The position numbers and the translations under genes were made by a program. 64,000 nt of DNA from NCBI RefSeq assembly GCF_027595165.1, contig NZ_CP097291.1, forward strand, positions 1,798,001 through 1,862,000, in the 5' to 3' direction. The stretch is from Providencia sp. PROV188 (lineage in GTDB: Bacteria; Pseudomonadota; Gammaproteobacteria; Enterobacterales; Enterobacteriaceae). This document shows, in pieces, positions 1 through 9,421 of this stretch (positions are counted from its first letter, which is position 1; every line of letters starts with the position of its first letter). The notes under the pieces are model-generated. The model worked only from the letters and a program-made list of their open reading frames with translations, ran no database searches and was not told the DNA's origin.

Positions 1-2
1 AT

Positions 3-362
3 GCACTGTATGAAGCGGGGGAGTACGCGCGTTGTAAAGAGACGTTAGACCTATTGTGTGAAAAAAATTCAACGTTCAACTCGAATGCAGGTCATTTTTT
101 ATATGCTCGTTCTTTAGTACGCTTAGGTTTGGTTACAGACGCTGATAATGAGTTTCGTGCCTTATTAAGTCATCGTGATCATATTGAATACAAGGTTGCT
201 TACGCTGAGTTTTTATTTGAACAAAAACGTGTGATTGAAGCGATGCCATTAATTGATGAAGTGATTAAAACCTATTCACTTTTACCCAAAGCGGCACAAA
301 ATTATAATAAGCACTGGTATCAAACGGCTGTGAAATTAAAAAATAGTAAGTTAATAGAATAA
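3..362 (+). CDS. TPR-like protein, C-terminal part (5' end outside window)
   Basis: The reading frame is open from the first bases of the window (ALYEAGEYARCKETLDLL...) and ends at 362, so this is the last ~119 residues of a longer protein. The visible part is helical, with repeated pairs of helices typical of tetratricopeptide-like repeats (YARSLVRLGLVTDADNEFRA, then YAEFLFEQKRVIEAMPLIDE). This pattern indicates a protein-protein interaction scaffold; no catalytic motif is visible. The ATG at 54 lies inside the repeat region and is unlikely to be the true start. Function cannot be named from this fragment. Confidence 0.6.
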   Translation, partial: ALYEAGEYARCKETLDLLCEKNSTFNSNAGHFLYARSLVRLGLVTDADNEFRALLSHRDHIEYKVAYAEFLFEQKRVIEAMPLIDEVIKTYSLLPKAAQNYNKHWYQTAVKLKNSKLIE

Positions 363-400
363 GTTAGCTTTCAAATACAATCATTAAAAACATCTCGTTA

Positions 401-431
401 TTGGCTCTCCATCGTTGGTATGGAGAGCCAA
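401..431. terminator. Bidirectional terminator-like hairpin
   Basis: A perfect 12-bp stem (TTGGCTCTCCAT / ATGGAGAGCCAA) with a 7-nt loop sits between the convergent TPR-like gene and the RND permease gene. The flanks are AT-rich but there is no long T run, so factor-independent termination is probable rather than certain. Confidence 0.6.
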
Positions 432-447
432 ATTATTGCAATTATTC

Positions 448-3400
448 CTACCAGCGTTTTATATCTCTATCAGATTGAGTGACAGATGTACATTTCGCTA
501 ATAGCGGCAATGTTTTCTTTTTCAAATCATCCATCAAGCTATAAATAACGGGAACAAATAGTAAGCTGAGAACGGTTGAACTCATCAAGCCGCCGATAAC
601 AGCAACTGCCATTGGTGCTCTAAATCCCGCATCAGCTCCAGTTGTGAGTACGAGGGGGATCATCCCTGCAATCATGGCAAAGGTGGTCATAATAATAGGA
701 CGGATTCGTTCCTGACCCGCTTCGATAATAGCTTGTTGTCGATTTAAACCAGCTCGTTCTTTTTCAAGAATAAACTCCACCAAAAGTATCGAATTTTTGG
801 TGACTATTCCCATTAACATTAAAATACCAATAATGACAGGAAGATCTATCATTGCACCATATAACACTAAGGCGATAATGGCTCCCCCGATAGAGAATGG
901 TAGTGCCACTAAAATCGTTATAGGTTGCATAAAATCTTTAAACAAAATAATGAGTATGGCGAATACCAGTAGTACACTGAAAAGCATTGTTGTACTAAAA
1001 CGTTCAAACATATCGAGCATGAACTCCATATCACCATACTCTAATGGCTCAATACTTTTTGGTAGTGATTGATATTCAGGAAGTTCGACAACGCGTTCCA
1101 ATGCTTCGCCAAGTGATAACCCATCTAAATTACCTTCAATAGACATTTTCCTAGCTCGATTTATGCGGTCAATCTGTGATGGTCCATCGCTAAAATTAAT
1201 GTTAGCAACGGATTTAAGTGGCACAGTTAAATCGTTACCGCTACGAATATAGAGATTACGCAACGCGCTTACGTCATTTTTTTGATTGTCAGGTAAAACA
1301 ACCTGTAACGTTAATTGTCTATCCGGTAAATTAAACTTAGCGCTGCGAGAGTTCGATTCTCCCATTGTTGCCACTCTTAATGTATTGGCGATTTCTTCTA
1401 CATTAACTGCAGTTCTTCCTAAATCTTGCAGGTCAGGGGAAATAATCAGCTCTTTACGTAAAAGTGGTTTAATAACACGCACATTATTAATGCCATTTAC
1501 GTTGGCAACTGCATCGCGAAGCTTATGCATTTGAATTTCTAGCTCTTTGGGATCAGCTCCTGTAAAGGTCAATGAAAATTCTTTATTTCCTTCGCTATTA
1601 CTGAAGGTATAGCGTGCATCTGGAGTTTGTTGTAATAGGTGAGAAATTGAGTTTTCAAACTGTTTTTGTGACATTTCACGTTCATTTGGTTCTGTTAATG
1701 TCAGAATTATTTGGCCTTTATGCTGAGCTATTCCATCGGCGTCATCACTGATCCCCGCAATGGTATAAATTGACTTTATTTCAGTACGTGACTTCAATTG
1801 TTCAGTCATATTCCTAACCGCTTTTTGCGTTTCTTCGACAGGGGTTCCCGGCGGTAATTCCACTTCAATCTGGCTAACACTAATATCGCCTTCAGGCATA
1901 AAGCCAATAGGCAGATAAGTAATACTGGAGATTGAACCAATCAAAAATATAAATACGAATGAAAGGGCGAGTTTGCGATGTTTCAATGTCATTACTAACA
2001 ATTGAGAATATCGATTGATCCAGTTAGGTACAGAATGTTCGGTCACTTTCTTTTTTGCAGGTAATAAAACATAGGCCGCCATTAATGGCGTAACTAATCG
2101 GGCTACTAGTAACGAAGATAAAACAGCCGCGGAAACGGTAATACCAAAAGGCACAAAGTATTTACCAACAAAACCGCCAATAAAACTGACGGGTAAGAAT
2201 ACCGCAACAATAGTGAGTGTGATGGCGACAATGGCAAAACCTATCGCGTCTGAGGCTTTTAAAGCGGCTAAATAAGGGCGTTCGCCTCGCTCTATGTATT
2301 TTTGAATATTCTCAATTTCGACAATTGCATCATCGACCAAAATACCGATGACTAATGTCAAAGCAAGCAGTGTCATACTATTAAGTGAATAACCAAATAT
2401 TGCCAATACCAAAAAGGTGGGAAGGATAGATAAAGGCAATGCAACAGCCGCGACCAAGGTAGCTCGCCAACTTTTTAAAAAGAAGAAGACAATGATAACG
2501 GTTAAAAATGCACCTTCTAATAAAGTTTGGATTGTTAAATGGTAGCTTGACTCCGTATATTTCACAGTTGATGAAACAAGCTGAATAGAAATATCAGGAT
2601 GTTTCAGTTTTAATTGTGCAAGTTCATGTTCAACATTATTTGCTACCTCGGTATCACTGGAACCTTTTGCACGAAATACGGCGAAACCAACTACATCTTT
2701 ACCATTTAATTGCGAAATAGTTTTGGCTGTTTTTTGACCCTGATAAATTGCAGCAATATCCCCGAGTTTAATCCACTGTTGATTACCAATAGGTAACTGA
2801 ATATCGTTAATTTCATCAACGTTCTTTTTTTCACCTAAAATCCGAATAGTATGTTGTAGGTCATTATATTTAGACGAGCCACCAGCGGAATTTTGATGCA
2901 CGCTTCTGAGTAATTCATTAATGCTCAGAATAGACAATTGTAATGCTGCAAGTTTATCGGTATCAGGCTCAATACGAATAACGCTATCAGCACCACCAAG
3001 GCGGCTAACTTTTTGTACTCCGTGAGCCGTAATTAACTGCTTACTGACTGTATCATCAATAAACCAAGATAAATCGGCAAGGGATTGGCTATCTGATGAA
3101 ACGGCGTAACGTAATATTGCACCGCCTTCGATATCAATACGGTTAATTAATGGTTCATCAATTGTTTGCGGTAAATCACTGCGGATTTGTGCGATTTGTT
3201 CCCGAATATCATTGGTTGCAATATAGGCATCCACAGTTAAATCAAATTCAACCGTGGTGGTGGAAATGCCTTCAGTGATGGTTGATGTGATATGACGGAT
3301 CCCTGGAATACCAGAAACTGCCCGTTCAACTGGTTTCGTGATAGCGTTTTCCATTTCGGTCGGGGATGAGCCATCTTGCGTAATGGTCACTGTGACTATT

Positions 3401-3534
3401 GGAAAATTAACTACCGGGTTTGCAGTAACAGGCAATTGATTAAAAGAAAATATACCCGCAATTGTGAGTGCTAAGAACATAACTATAGTAGGAATAGGGC
3501 GCGTGATTGCCCATGAAGATAGTTGGAGTTTCAT
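448..3534 (-). CDS. RND multidrug efflux permease (HAE1/AcrB-like)
   Basis: Inner-membrane proton-driven transporter of a tripartite efflux pump. The 1028-residue length is normal for AcrB/MexB-type permeases. An N-terminal TM segment precedes a large periplasmic domain, then TM2-6, a second periplasmic loop and the last TM set. The proton-relay motif GILVDDAIVEIENI in TM4 carries the adjacent aspartates near residues 401-402. The start ATG overlaps the stop of the adaptor gene by 4 nt, showing translational coupling. No outer-membrane factor gene lies next to it, so the pump probably borrows a TolC elsewhere, as many enterobacterial pumps do. The sequence resembles general drug pumps more than CusA-type metal pumps, as I see no methionine-rich relay. 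Substrate is unknown. Confidence 0.93.
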   Translation of the reverse strand: MKLQLSSWAITRPIPTIVMFLALTIAGIFSFNQLPVTANPVVNFPIVTVTITQDGSSPTEMENAITKPVERAVSGIPGIRHITSTITEGISTTTVEFDLTVDAYIATNDIREQIAQIRSDLPQTIDEPLINRIDIEGGAILRYAVSSDSQSLADLSWFIDDTVSKQLITAHGVQKVSRLGGADSVIRIEPDTDKLAALQLSILSINELLRSVHQNSAGGSSKYNDLQHTIRILGEKKNVDEINDIQLPIGNQQWIKLGDIAAIYQGQKTAKTISQLNGKDVVGFAVFRAKGSSDTEVANNVEHELAQLKLKHPDISIQLVSSTVKYTESSYHLTIQTLLEGAFLTVIIVFFFLKSWRATLVAAVALPLSILPTFLVLAIFGYSLNSMTLLALTLVIGILVDDAIVEIENIQKYIERGERPYLAALKASDAIGFAIVAITLTIVAVFLPVSFIGGFVGKYFVPFGITVSAAVLSSLLVARLVTPLMAAYVLLPAKKKVTEHSVPNWINRYSQLLVMTLKHRKLALSFVFIFLIGSISSITYLPIGFMPEGDISVSQIEVELPPGTPVEETQKAVRNMTEQLKSRTEIKSIYTIAGISDDADGIAQHKGQIILTLTEPNEREMSQKQFENSISHLLQQTPDARYTFSNSEGNKEFSLTFTGADPKELEIQMHKLRDAVANVNGINNVRVIKPLLRKELIISPDLQDLGRTAVNVEEIANTLRVATMGESNSRSAKFNLPDRQLTLQVVLPDNQKNDVSALRNLYIRSGNDLTVPLKSVANINFSDGPSQIDRINRARKMSIEGNLDGLSLGEALERVVELPEYQSLPKSIEPLEYGDMEFMLDMFERFSTTMLFSVLLVFAILIILFKDFMQPITILVALPFSIGGAIIALVLYGAMIDLPVIIGILMLMGIVTKNSILLVEFILEKERAGLNRQQAIIEAGQERIRPIIMTTFAMIAGMIPLVLTTGADAGFRAPMAVAVIGGLMSSTVLSLLFVPVIYSLMDDLKKKTLPLLAKCTSVTQSDRDIKRW

Positions 3535-4622
3535 TGACTATCCTTGACTGGGGTCACTGTATCATTTTCAGTTAAAAAGGCTTGGGCATTGGTGACAACA
3601 ACGGTATCACTCGAAATAGGGGATAAAATCTCGATACGACCATCATGAATTTTTCCGGTGGCTATTTTTTGCTGCTTCACTTTATTATCAACAACAGTGA
3701 AAATAACTCGTTCACCATTATCTAATGTTCGAATGGCACTGTATGGGAGCGTAGTTTGCAGTTTTTCTGGATTGGAAATAATCGCGGTACCTGATTCTCC
3801 AGCTTGTAGATTATCTCCATTTTCGGCGAGAGAAATACGAATCTTTCCTTGTTGTGAAATAGGATCTACTTTCGGTGCTAAGTAACGTAATTTTCCTGCT
3901 ATTTGATGATTGTTAGGCGCTTTTAATTGAATAAACGTCAGATTTGATAAACGTTTTAATTCTGAAATATGCGCTAACGCATCAAATTCAATTTCACCAT
4001 CTTCAATGATTTTAAACAGTAACTGATTATCCGTTAACATTCCGCGAATAGCATGACGCTCACTGATCACGCCTGAAATAGGCGCAATGATCCGTGACTT
4101 ATCTTGTTGGCTTTTTTCTTTCGCGAGCTGAGCTTGTAATTGACGCAGTTCTGCTTTATTAGCATCTAAAAGTGCATTAGCCGCTAAAGATTCTGATTTT
4201 GCTTTTTCAAAGTCGTTGGCAGAAATAACCCCAGTTTTAGCCAGCGGAGCTAGACGAGAAAGTTCTTTTTGCGCTTGTTCTGCCACTGCTTTTTGCTGCT
4301 TAATATAGGCTGTGGCTTTTTCAGTTTCAGCTTGTAACTGGCTTACAGATGCATTTTGGAGTGGAGATTCTAATATGGCGAGTAGTTGGTTTTTCTCAAC
4401 CCATTGACCTTCTTCAACCAGTACATCAATCACCATTTGTTGTTGCAAAGGTGAGCCAATCGCAATTTCATTTTTTGCAACAAATGTTCCCGGTAAGGAC
4501 AAGGTTTCCGTATAGGGTATTTGCTTAGGCGAAGTCACACTTAATCGCATGGTTTCAGAAAATGAGACCGGCGATATAAACAGCATACAAAACAGTAGGG
4601 AGGTAATACTAAAACGTTTCAT
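3531..4622 (-). CDS. RND efflux periplasmic adaptor (membrane fusion protein)
   Basis: Adaptor that links the RND permease to an outer-membrane channel. Residues 1-22 form a signal peptide (MKRFSITSLLFCMLFISPVSFS). I see no lipobox cysteine, so it is probably anchored as an uncleaved or soluble HlyD-type protein rather than a lipoprotein. A biotinyl-lipoyl-like half (VLVEEGQWVEKNQLLAIL) precedes an alpha-helical hairpin, roughly residues 85-175, rich in Gln/Ala/Lys. The second half (APISGVISERHAIRGML) and a beta-barrel follow. It is first in the operon and overlaps the permease start by 4 nt. Confidence 0.92.
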   Translation of the reverse strand: MKRFSITSLLFCMLFISPVSFSETMRLSVTSPKQIPYTETLSLPGTFVAKNEIAIGSPLQQQMVIDVLVEEGQWVEKNQLLAILESPLQNASVSQLQAETEKATAYIKQQKAVAEQAQKELSRLAPLAKTGVISANDFEKAKSESLAANALLDANKAELRQLQAQLAKEKSQQDKSRIIAPISGVISERHAIRGMLTDNQLLFKIIEDGEIEFDALAHISELKRLSNLTFIQLKAPNNHQIAGKLRYLAPKVDPISQQGKIRISLAENGDNLQAGESGTAIISNPEKLQTTLPYSAIRTLDNGERVIFTVVDNKVKQQKIATGKIHDGRIEILSPISSDTVVVTNAQAFLTENDTVTPVKDSQ

Positions 4623-4697
4623 AAACCCATAAATCCTAATCGTGATATTGAGGGTAAATTAATGAAATCGCCTCAGCATTACCATAAACCAAAGTTA

Positions 4698-4720
4698 AAC
4701 CTTAATTTTCCGTTAAGGTT
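4698..4720. terminator. Hairpin between the EamA gene and the RND operon
   Basis: Stem AACCTTAA / TTAAGGTT with loop TTTTCCG, just downstream of the EamA stop on the minus strand and upstream of the RND operon. It may end EamA transcription; no clear T tract follows on the minus strand. Confidence 0.4.
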
Positions 4721-4734
4721 AGTTATTTCAATAT

Positions 4735-5646
4735 TTAACGTGAAAAACGTTTTGAACCAGCGACACACAGAATGACTCCGAGCGTAGACATGATCATGAC
4801 GCTATTAACTGTTTCATTAAGTAGCCAAGCGGAAAGTACTAATCCAATAAACGGTTGTAATAGTTGCAATTGACTGACGCCCGAAATTCCGCCTTCAGCC
4901 AGCCCTCGGTACCAAAAAAAGAAACCAATTAGCATACTAAATAGAGAGACATAACCTAGGCCCATCCATGCTTCAAATGGCACAGTAGAAAACGTGGGTG
5001 GTAAGCGCAAAATACTGAATATCACCATGATGGGTAACGCTAAAACCAACGCCCAGCAAATCACCTGCCAACTCCCTAATGATTTTGAAAGTACAGCACC
5101 TTCTGCGTAGCCCAATCCACAGACAATCACAGCAATGACCATATATAAGTCACCTTGCCATGCGTGAGTGGCTCCTTGAAGAATTGCGAAGCCGATTACA
5201 AATAAACTTCCCATGACTGAAAACAACCAAAACAATTTGCGAGGGCGCTCGCCTGCCCGTAAAACGCCGAATAAAGCGGTAGACAAAGGAAGCATCCCTA
5301 AATATACAATGGAGTGAGATGAGCTAATGTACTGTAATGCAACAGCAGTTAAGAATGGAAAGCCAAGCACCACACCAAATGTCACGATAAGAAGAGGAAT
5401 CAACTTTTGTCTTGCTGGGATTTTTTGGCGTAAAGCTATCAAAACAATCAGAGCCAAAATTCCAGCGATGGTAGCCCGTAGAATGGTCAAATAATCGGGC
5501 GAAAACCCACTGATAGCCAGTTTGGTTGCGGGAAGTGAGCCACTAAAAATAGCAACACCAATAAATCCACTGATCCAACCGCGAGTGGTATGAGAGGGAT
5601 CCGTTATGGAAACGCTGCTCGATGTTAATAATTTACTTTGATTCAT
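4735..5646 (-). CDS. EamA/DMT-family inner-membrane exporter
   Basis: Drug/metabolite transporter of 303 residues with two EamA repeats of five TM helices each (about residues 25-150 and 165-295). The first repeat opens with GWISGFIGVAIFSGSLPATK; the second carries the typical FSMLIGFFFWYRGLAEGG stretch. Family members export amino acids, purines or other metabolites; the substrate is not evident here. The gene is divergent from a MocR regulator 86 bp away and the pair shares a palindrome (5699-5720), which suggests direct local control. It is well separated from the RND operon downstream by 112 bp and a hairpin. Confidence 0.88.
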   Translation of the reverse strand: MNQSKLLTSSSVSITDPSHTTRGWISGFIGVAIFSGSLPATKLAISGFSPDYLTILRATIAGILALIVLIALRQKIPARQKLIPLLIVTFGVVLGFPFLTAVALQYISSSHSIVYLGMLPLSTALFGVLRAGERPRKLFWLFSVMGSLFVIGFAILQGATHAWQGDLYMVIAVIVCGLGYAEGAVLSKSLGSWQVICWALVLALPIMVIFSILRLPPTFSTVPFEAWMGLGYVSLFSMLIGFFFWYRGLAEGGISGVSQLQLLQPFIGLVLSAWLLNETVNSVMIMSTLGVILCVAGSKRFSR

Positions 5647-5698
5647 AATTGACCGTTATTATTAGTAATTGAGTTTTACTAAGCTAATCGACATAATC

Positions 5699-5720
5699 AT
5701 GACAATCAAAAAATTGTCAT
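5699..5720. promoter_or_regulatory. Candidate MocR operator between EamA and MocR genes
   Basis: Perfect 8-bp inverted repeat ATGACAAT-N6-ATTGTCAT, 12 bp upstream of the MocR start. Half-site-like ACAATTTCATGAC follows across the start codon. MocR regulators usually bind repeats in the shared divergent promoter; assignment to this protein is inference. Confidence 0.5.
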
Positions 5721-5732
5721 AGGTACAATTTC

Positions 5733-7070
5733 ATGACTCAGAATCGTTATAAGCAGTATGTTGACTTGCTTTCAGCGCAAATCATGAGTGGCGAATTGAA
5801 AGCGGGGGAGCGTTTGCCTACGCATCGCCATTTTGCGGAAAAATCGGGTATTTCCTTAGTGACAGCTTCTCGGGTATATCGAGAACTGATTGAACGGGGC
5901 TTGATCATCGGGGAAACCGGGCGAGGCACCTTTGTCCGAGATATCAATCTATTGCCCAAGTTAAGTATTGAGCAAGATGTCGCTAAAAACGCGTTAGACC
6001 TGAATTTCAGTTATCCGATTGCGAAAGAACAAACCAAACTATTACGGGAATCGTTACGGGAAATAGCGGTTGGTGGTGATCTAGAAGGGATTCTTTATTA
6101 TCAACAACATACAGGGCGGGAACATGAAAGAAAAACCGTCGCTAAATACTTAAAACAGCGTGGGTTAACTCATGCAACGGCAGATACAGTGGCTTTAGTG
6201 AGTGGTGGGCAACATGGTTTAGCTACCATCATTTTAGGTATGTTCAGTCCTGGGGATATTATTGCCGTCGATGCCTTAACTTACCCGGGGTTTAAGGCTC
6301 TTGCAAAAATTTACCATTTAGAACTGACATCTGTGCCTACGGCAGAAAATGGTCCAAACTTACAAGCGTTGGATAAGCTATGCCAACAGAGAAAAATTCG
6401 AGCTTACTATGCGATGCCGACTTTGCATAATCCACTAGGCTGGGTGATGAGTTTATCGGAGCGTAAAAAGTTGGTGGATATAGCTAAACGGCACCAATTT
6501 TTCTTAATTGAAGATGGATCTTATGCCTTTTTGCAGCGACCAGCAGTTGTTCCATTAGCAACGCTGGCACCTGAAATTACATTTTATACAACAGGTTTTT
6601 CGAAGAATATTGCAACGGGATTACGTGTCGGCGCGGTACTGGCACCGCAACAATATATTGAAAACATCGAGCGTATTATCCGAATTACAACATGGAATAC
6701 ACCGGCAATAACCACGGCTATCCTCTGTGATTGGATTGAAAAAGGTGAGGTAGATAGCATTGAAAGGGATAAGCTACGGGATGCAAAAATACGGCAAGCA
6801 ATAGTCCAGAAAATTTTTACGGATATACCCTATATTGCGCATCCTGCTAGCTATTTTGTTTGGTTACCATTACCTGATGGCGTACGCGCAGATGCAGTCG
6901 TCAGTGAATTAAAAAAGCAAAATATAGCCATTAGCAGCGCAGAGTCTTACAGCACATCAAACTCAGTACCGCAGGCGTTAAGAATAGCAATTAGTACCTT
7001 ATCCCATGAAGAACTGGCGGTGGCAATAGCGGCGATTAGGGGCGTTGTATTGTACTTAATTGATTTATAA
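5733..7070 (+). CDS. MocR-family regulator (GntR HTH fused to aminotransferase-like domain)
   Basis: Winged-helix GntR domain at residues 1-70 (AQIMSGELKAGERLPTHR, then SLVTASRVYRELIERGL) fused to a fold-type I aminotransferase-like domain. The PLP lysine is K291 in TTGFSKNIATGLRVG; HNPLG and EDGSY are the usual PLP-contact motifs. Such proteins sense PLP or a PLP adduct of an amino compound and control transcription rather than catalyse transamination. It is divergent from the EamA exporter with a palindrome at 5699-5720 between them, so the exporter is the likely target. A Nudix hydrolase follows at once and may be co-transcribed. Confidence 0.9.
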   Translation: MTQNRYKQYVDLLSAQIMSGELKAGERLPTHRHFAEKSGISLVTASRVYRELIERGLIIGETGRGTFVRDINLLPKLSIEQDVAKNALDLNFSYPIAKEQTKLLRESLREIAVGGDLEGILYYQQHTGREHERKTVAKYLKQRGLTHATADTVALVSGGQHGLATIILGMFSPGDIIAVDALTYPGFKALAKIYHLELTSVPTAENGPNLQALDKLCQQRKIRAYYAMPTLHNPLGWVMSLSERKKLVDIAKRHQFFLIEDGSYAFLQRPAVVPLATLAPEITFYTTGFSKNIATGLRVGAVLAPQQYIENIERIIRITTWNTPAITTAILCDWIEKGEVDSIERDKLRDAKIRQAIVQKIFTDIPYIAHPASYFVWLPLPDGVRADAVVSELKKQNIAISSAESYSTSNSVPQALRIAISTLSHEELAVAIAAIRGVVLYLIDL

Positions 7071-7098
7071 AGATGATAGGTATAAAGGAAGAAAAATA

Positions 7099-7578
7099 GT
7101 GGAACATATCAAACATTTTACGGCGACGGCGATGATCTGTAATTCCCGAGGGGAATTTCTATTACATGAGCACCCTAAGCTAGGTATCTGGCTACCTCCT
7201 GGAGGTCACGTTGATCCAAATGAAGAACCACAAGATACCGTTGTTCGTGAAGTGTTTGAAGAAACAGGCTTACGGTGCCGAGTGATTGATTGCCGCTATC
7301 CGTTACACTCAAAGGTAAATGATTCAAGAAATACTCTCTCTTTACCAATTCCTTTAGCTATTTTAAAAGAATTCATCGCAGATAAGCGCCAAGGAGATCA
7401 TTGGCATATCGATATGGTTTATCTCTGTGAGCTCATAGACGAAGAAATCCAATGCAATGCAGATTTTCATTGGATTTCTCTGAGTAAAATGAATGACTTA
7501 AACCTTCCTAAAGATGTGGTGGAGCTTGCCATTATGGTGAATGAACATTTTCAAAATGGTTCGGTTCATTCGAAATGA
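7099..7578 (+). CDS. Nudix hydrolase
   Basis: Hydrolyses a nucleoside diphosphate linked to another moiety. The complete Nudix box is visible: G-x5-E-x7-REVFEETGL, starting GGHVDPNEEP and ending at the EETG core. I chose the GTG at 7099 because AAGGAAG lies 7 nt upstream and this start avoids overlap with the MocR stop; an ATG at 7060 would add 13 residues and overlap by 11 nt. The product is 159 residues. Substrate cannot be told from sequence. Position directly after the MocR gene suggests one transcript. Confidence 0.85.
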   Translation: MEHIKHFTATAMICNSRGEFLLHEHPKLGIWLPPGGHVDPNEEPQDTVVREVFEETGLRCRVIDCRYPLHSKVNDSRNTLSLPIPLAILKEFIADKRQGDHWHIDMVYLCELIDEEIQCNADFHWISLSKMNDLNLPKDVVELAIMVNEHFQNGSVHSK

Positions 7579-7584
7579 ATTCAG

Positions 7585-8208
7585 TCATGATGAAATACTA
7601 AAAAAGAGCAAAGAGATACCCAGAATAATTAATAAGGCGCCGATAACTCTATCCATAATGAATTGATATTTTAAGATTTTATTTCTAATCAATGGTGCTG
7701 CAAAAAATAGAGCAATTAAACTAAACCAAACCCAATGTGCAAAAGAAATAAATAATCCGTAGCTGAAGTTTAGCCATTGAGAATTACCAGCTTGGATCAC
7801 TTGGGTGTAGACCGAAACAACGAAAAACATCGTTTTAGGGTTGAGTGCATTGGTTAAAAAACCCATTTTAAATGCGGAAAATGAAGAGGGTGCTGATGTT
7901 GGGTTAAGGTTATCGCTGGCGTTAATGGCTGTTTTGTTTGTTAGGGATTTAAAGCCGATATACACCAAGTAAGCGACGCCAAGGAGTTTGACTGCCATAA
8001 ATAATGTAGGGGAACTCATAATGATCAGAGTCACGCCAAAAATGGTATACAACACATGAATTTGCACTCCAGCAGCAATACCAAGGGCACTGAGTAAACC
8101 CGTTTTGGTGCCATAGGAGTAGCTATTTCTGGTGACCATAGCGAAGTCGGGACCAGGGCTAATAACCGCCAAAATAGTGATGGTGGCAACAGCGATAATT
8201 TCATTCAT
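7585..8208 (-). CDS. LysE/RhtB-family amino-acid exporter
   Basis: Inner-membrane translocator of 207 residues with about six TM helices. The N-terminal motif AVISPGPDFAMVTRNSYSYG is the classic LysE/RhtB signature, followed by G-rich TM3 and a central basic loop before NALNPKTMFFVVSVYTQ, the second family hallmark. Members export amino acids such as homoserine, threonine, lysine or arginine; the substrate here is unknown. The gene is convergent with the Nudix gene (6 bp apart) and divergent from a LysR regulator, with a 15-bp palindrome between them. Confidence 0.9.
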   Translation of the reverse strand: MNEIIAVATITILAVISPGPDFAMVTRNSYSYGTKTGLLSALGIAAGVQIHVLYTIFGVTLIIMSSPTLFMAVKLLGVAYLVYIGFKSLTNKTAINASDNLNPTSAPSSFSAFKMGFLTNALNPKTMFFVVSVYTQVIQAGNSQWLNFSYGLFISFAHWVWFSLIALFFAAPLIRNKILKYQFIMDRVIGALLIILGISLLFFSISS

Positions 8209-8277
8209 AGTGAGATCCTAATGGTAATAAAAACTGACTTAATTTTGGGGTGGAAAATAGATTTGATTAATTAGATA

Positions 8278-8292
8278 TATTGATTATCAATA
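8278..8292. promoter_or_regulatory. Candidate LysR box (15-bp palindrome)
   Basis: TATTGATTATCAATA is a perfect odd palindrome lying in the 202-bp divergent region between the LysE and LysR genes. It fits the T-N11-A type of LysR site. Not tested. Confidence 0.45.
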
Positions 8293-8410
8293 GATTGTAG
8301 TTAGATAAAAAGCGATTTATTCTCAATGAAATCTGTCAGTTTTCGTTACCTATTTAATTGTGAAACTACTCATTTTATAAGCCCCTTAATTTTATGAAGA
8401 CATTAATTTT

Positions 8411-9286
8411 ATGAAACTGCCTCCATTAACATCGTTACGGTTTTTTGATGTTGCTGCACGCTATGAAAGTATTATTAAAGCCGCGCAAGAGCTGCATGTT
8501 ACGCACAGTGCAATTAGCCGCCAGATAAAATTACTTGAGGAGCATCTCGGTGTTTTACTGTTTGAACGGCGTAATCGAGCTATCTTTTTGACAGAAGAAG
8601 GTAAATTGTTATTTCAAACAACAACTCACTTATTCCAGCAACTTTCTGATACCGTCGAAAAAATTACGCAGCGCTCTCATAACCAAGTTGTTAGCTTGTC
8701 ATGTGAACCGACCATCGCAATGAAATGGCTGATCCCTCGTTTAACCAATTTTTATCAGCAACACCCTGAAATGACGGTGCATTTGATTGCCGCGGGTGGT
8801 CCTATTGATTTTAATAAGGCGGGGGTCGATCTTGCTCTTCGCCGTAATGACTTCACTTGGGATGACAATATTTATGCGAAGAAAATATGTGCAGAATGGA
8901 TGGGTATTATCAAGAAAAATGATAGCCAACCCTATCATGAGATGAACTTACTTGTGCCAGCCTCTCGGCCAAATGTTTGGCGTACATGGCAAGCCCGTAG
9001 TGGCACCAATTTACAACATAATAAACAAGTTAATTTCGAACATTTCTACTTGTGTTTGCAGGCTGCATTAGCAGGACAGGGCGTTGCTATTGCATCGTTC
9101 CTAATGGTTGCTGATGAAATTAATACACAACAATTAATGGCCCCAGAAGGTTTCATTGAAGATGGTTCGGCATATTATTTACTTTCACCCAAAGAAATAA
9201 AAGCAGATACCCCAGCGGCCATTTTTATGGAATGGTTGGAAACAAACGTGAATCAAAGCCTGTTGTTAACTCAGCAATCGGCATAA
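8411..9286 (+). CDS. LysR-family regulator (GcvA-like)
   Basis: Transcription factor of 291 residues. The N-terminal HTH (LPPLTSLRFFDVAARYESII, HVTHSAISRQIKLLEEHLGV) resembles the GcvA/AmpR branch, whose proteins begin with LPPL and carry THSAISRQI in the recognition helix. The C-terminal periplasmic-binding-like effector domain starts near residue 95. It is divergent from the LysE exporter and probably controls it, with the effector likely being the exported amino acid; this last point is inference. Confidence 0.88.
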   Translation: MKLPPLTSLRFFDVAARYESIIKAAQELHVTHSAISRQIKLLEEHLGVLLFERRNRAIFLTEEGKLLFQTTTHLFQQLSDTVEKITQRSHNQVVSLSCEPTIAMKWLIPRLTNFYQQHPEMTVHLIAAGGPIDFNKAGVDLALRRNDFTWDDNIYAKKICAEWMGIIKKNDSQPYHEMNLLVPASRPNVWRTWQARSGTNLQHNKQVNFEHFYLCLQAALAGQGVAIASFLMVADEINTQQLMAPEGFIEDGSAYYLLSPKEIKADTPAAIFMEWLETNVNQSLLLTQQSA

Positions 9287-9421
9287 AATTTGTATACTTT
9301 TAAGGGTTTGGTCATTTAATCACCGAACCTACTTGCGTAGTGAAGTTTTTATGCCCTAACTATTTCGCTGCGTGCTATATTTCCCAGAATCGTTTTTGAT
9401 GTCTTTATGTTGGAGTAAATA

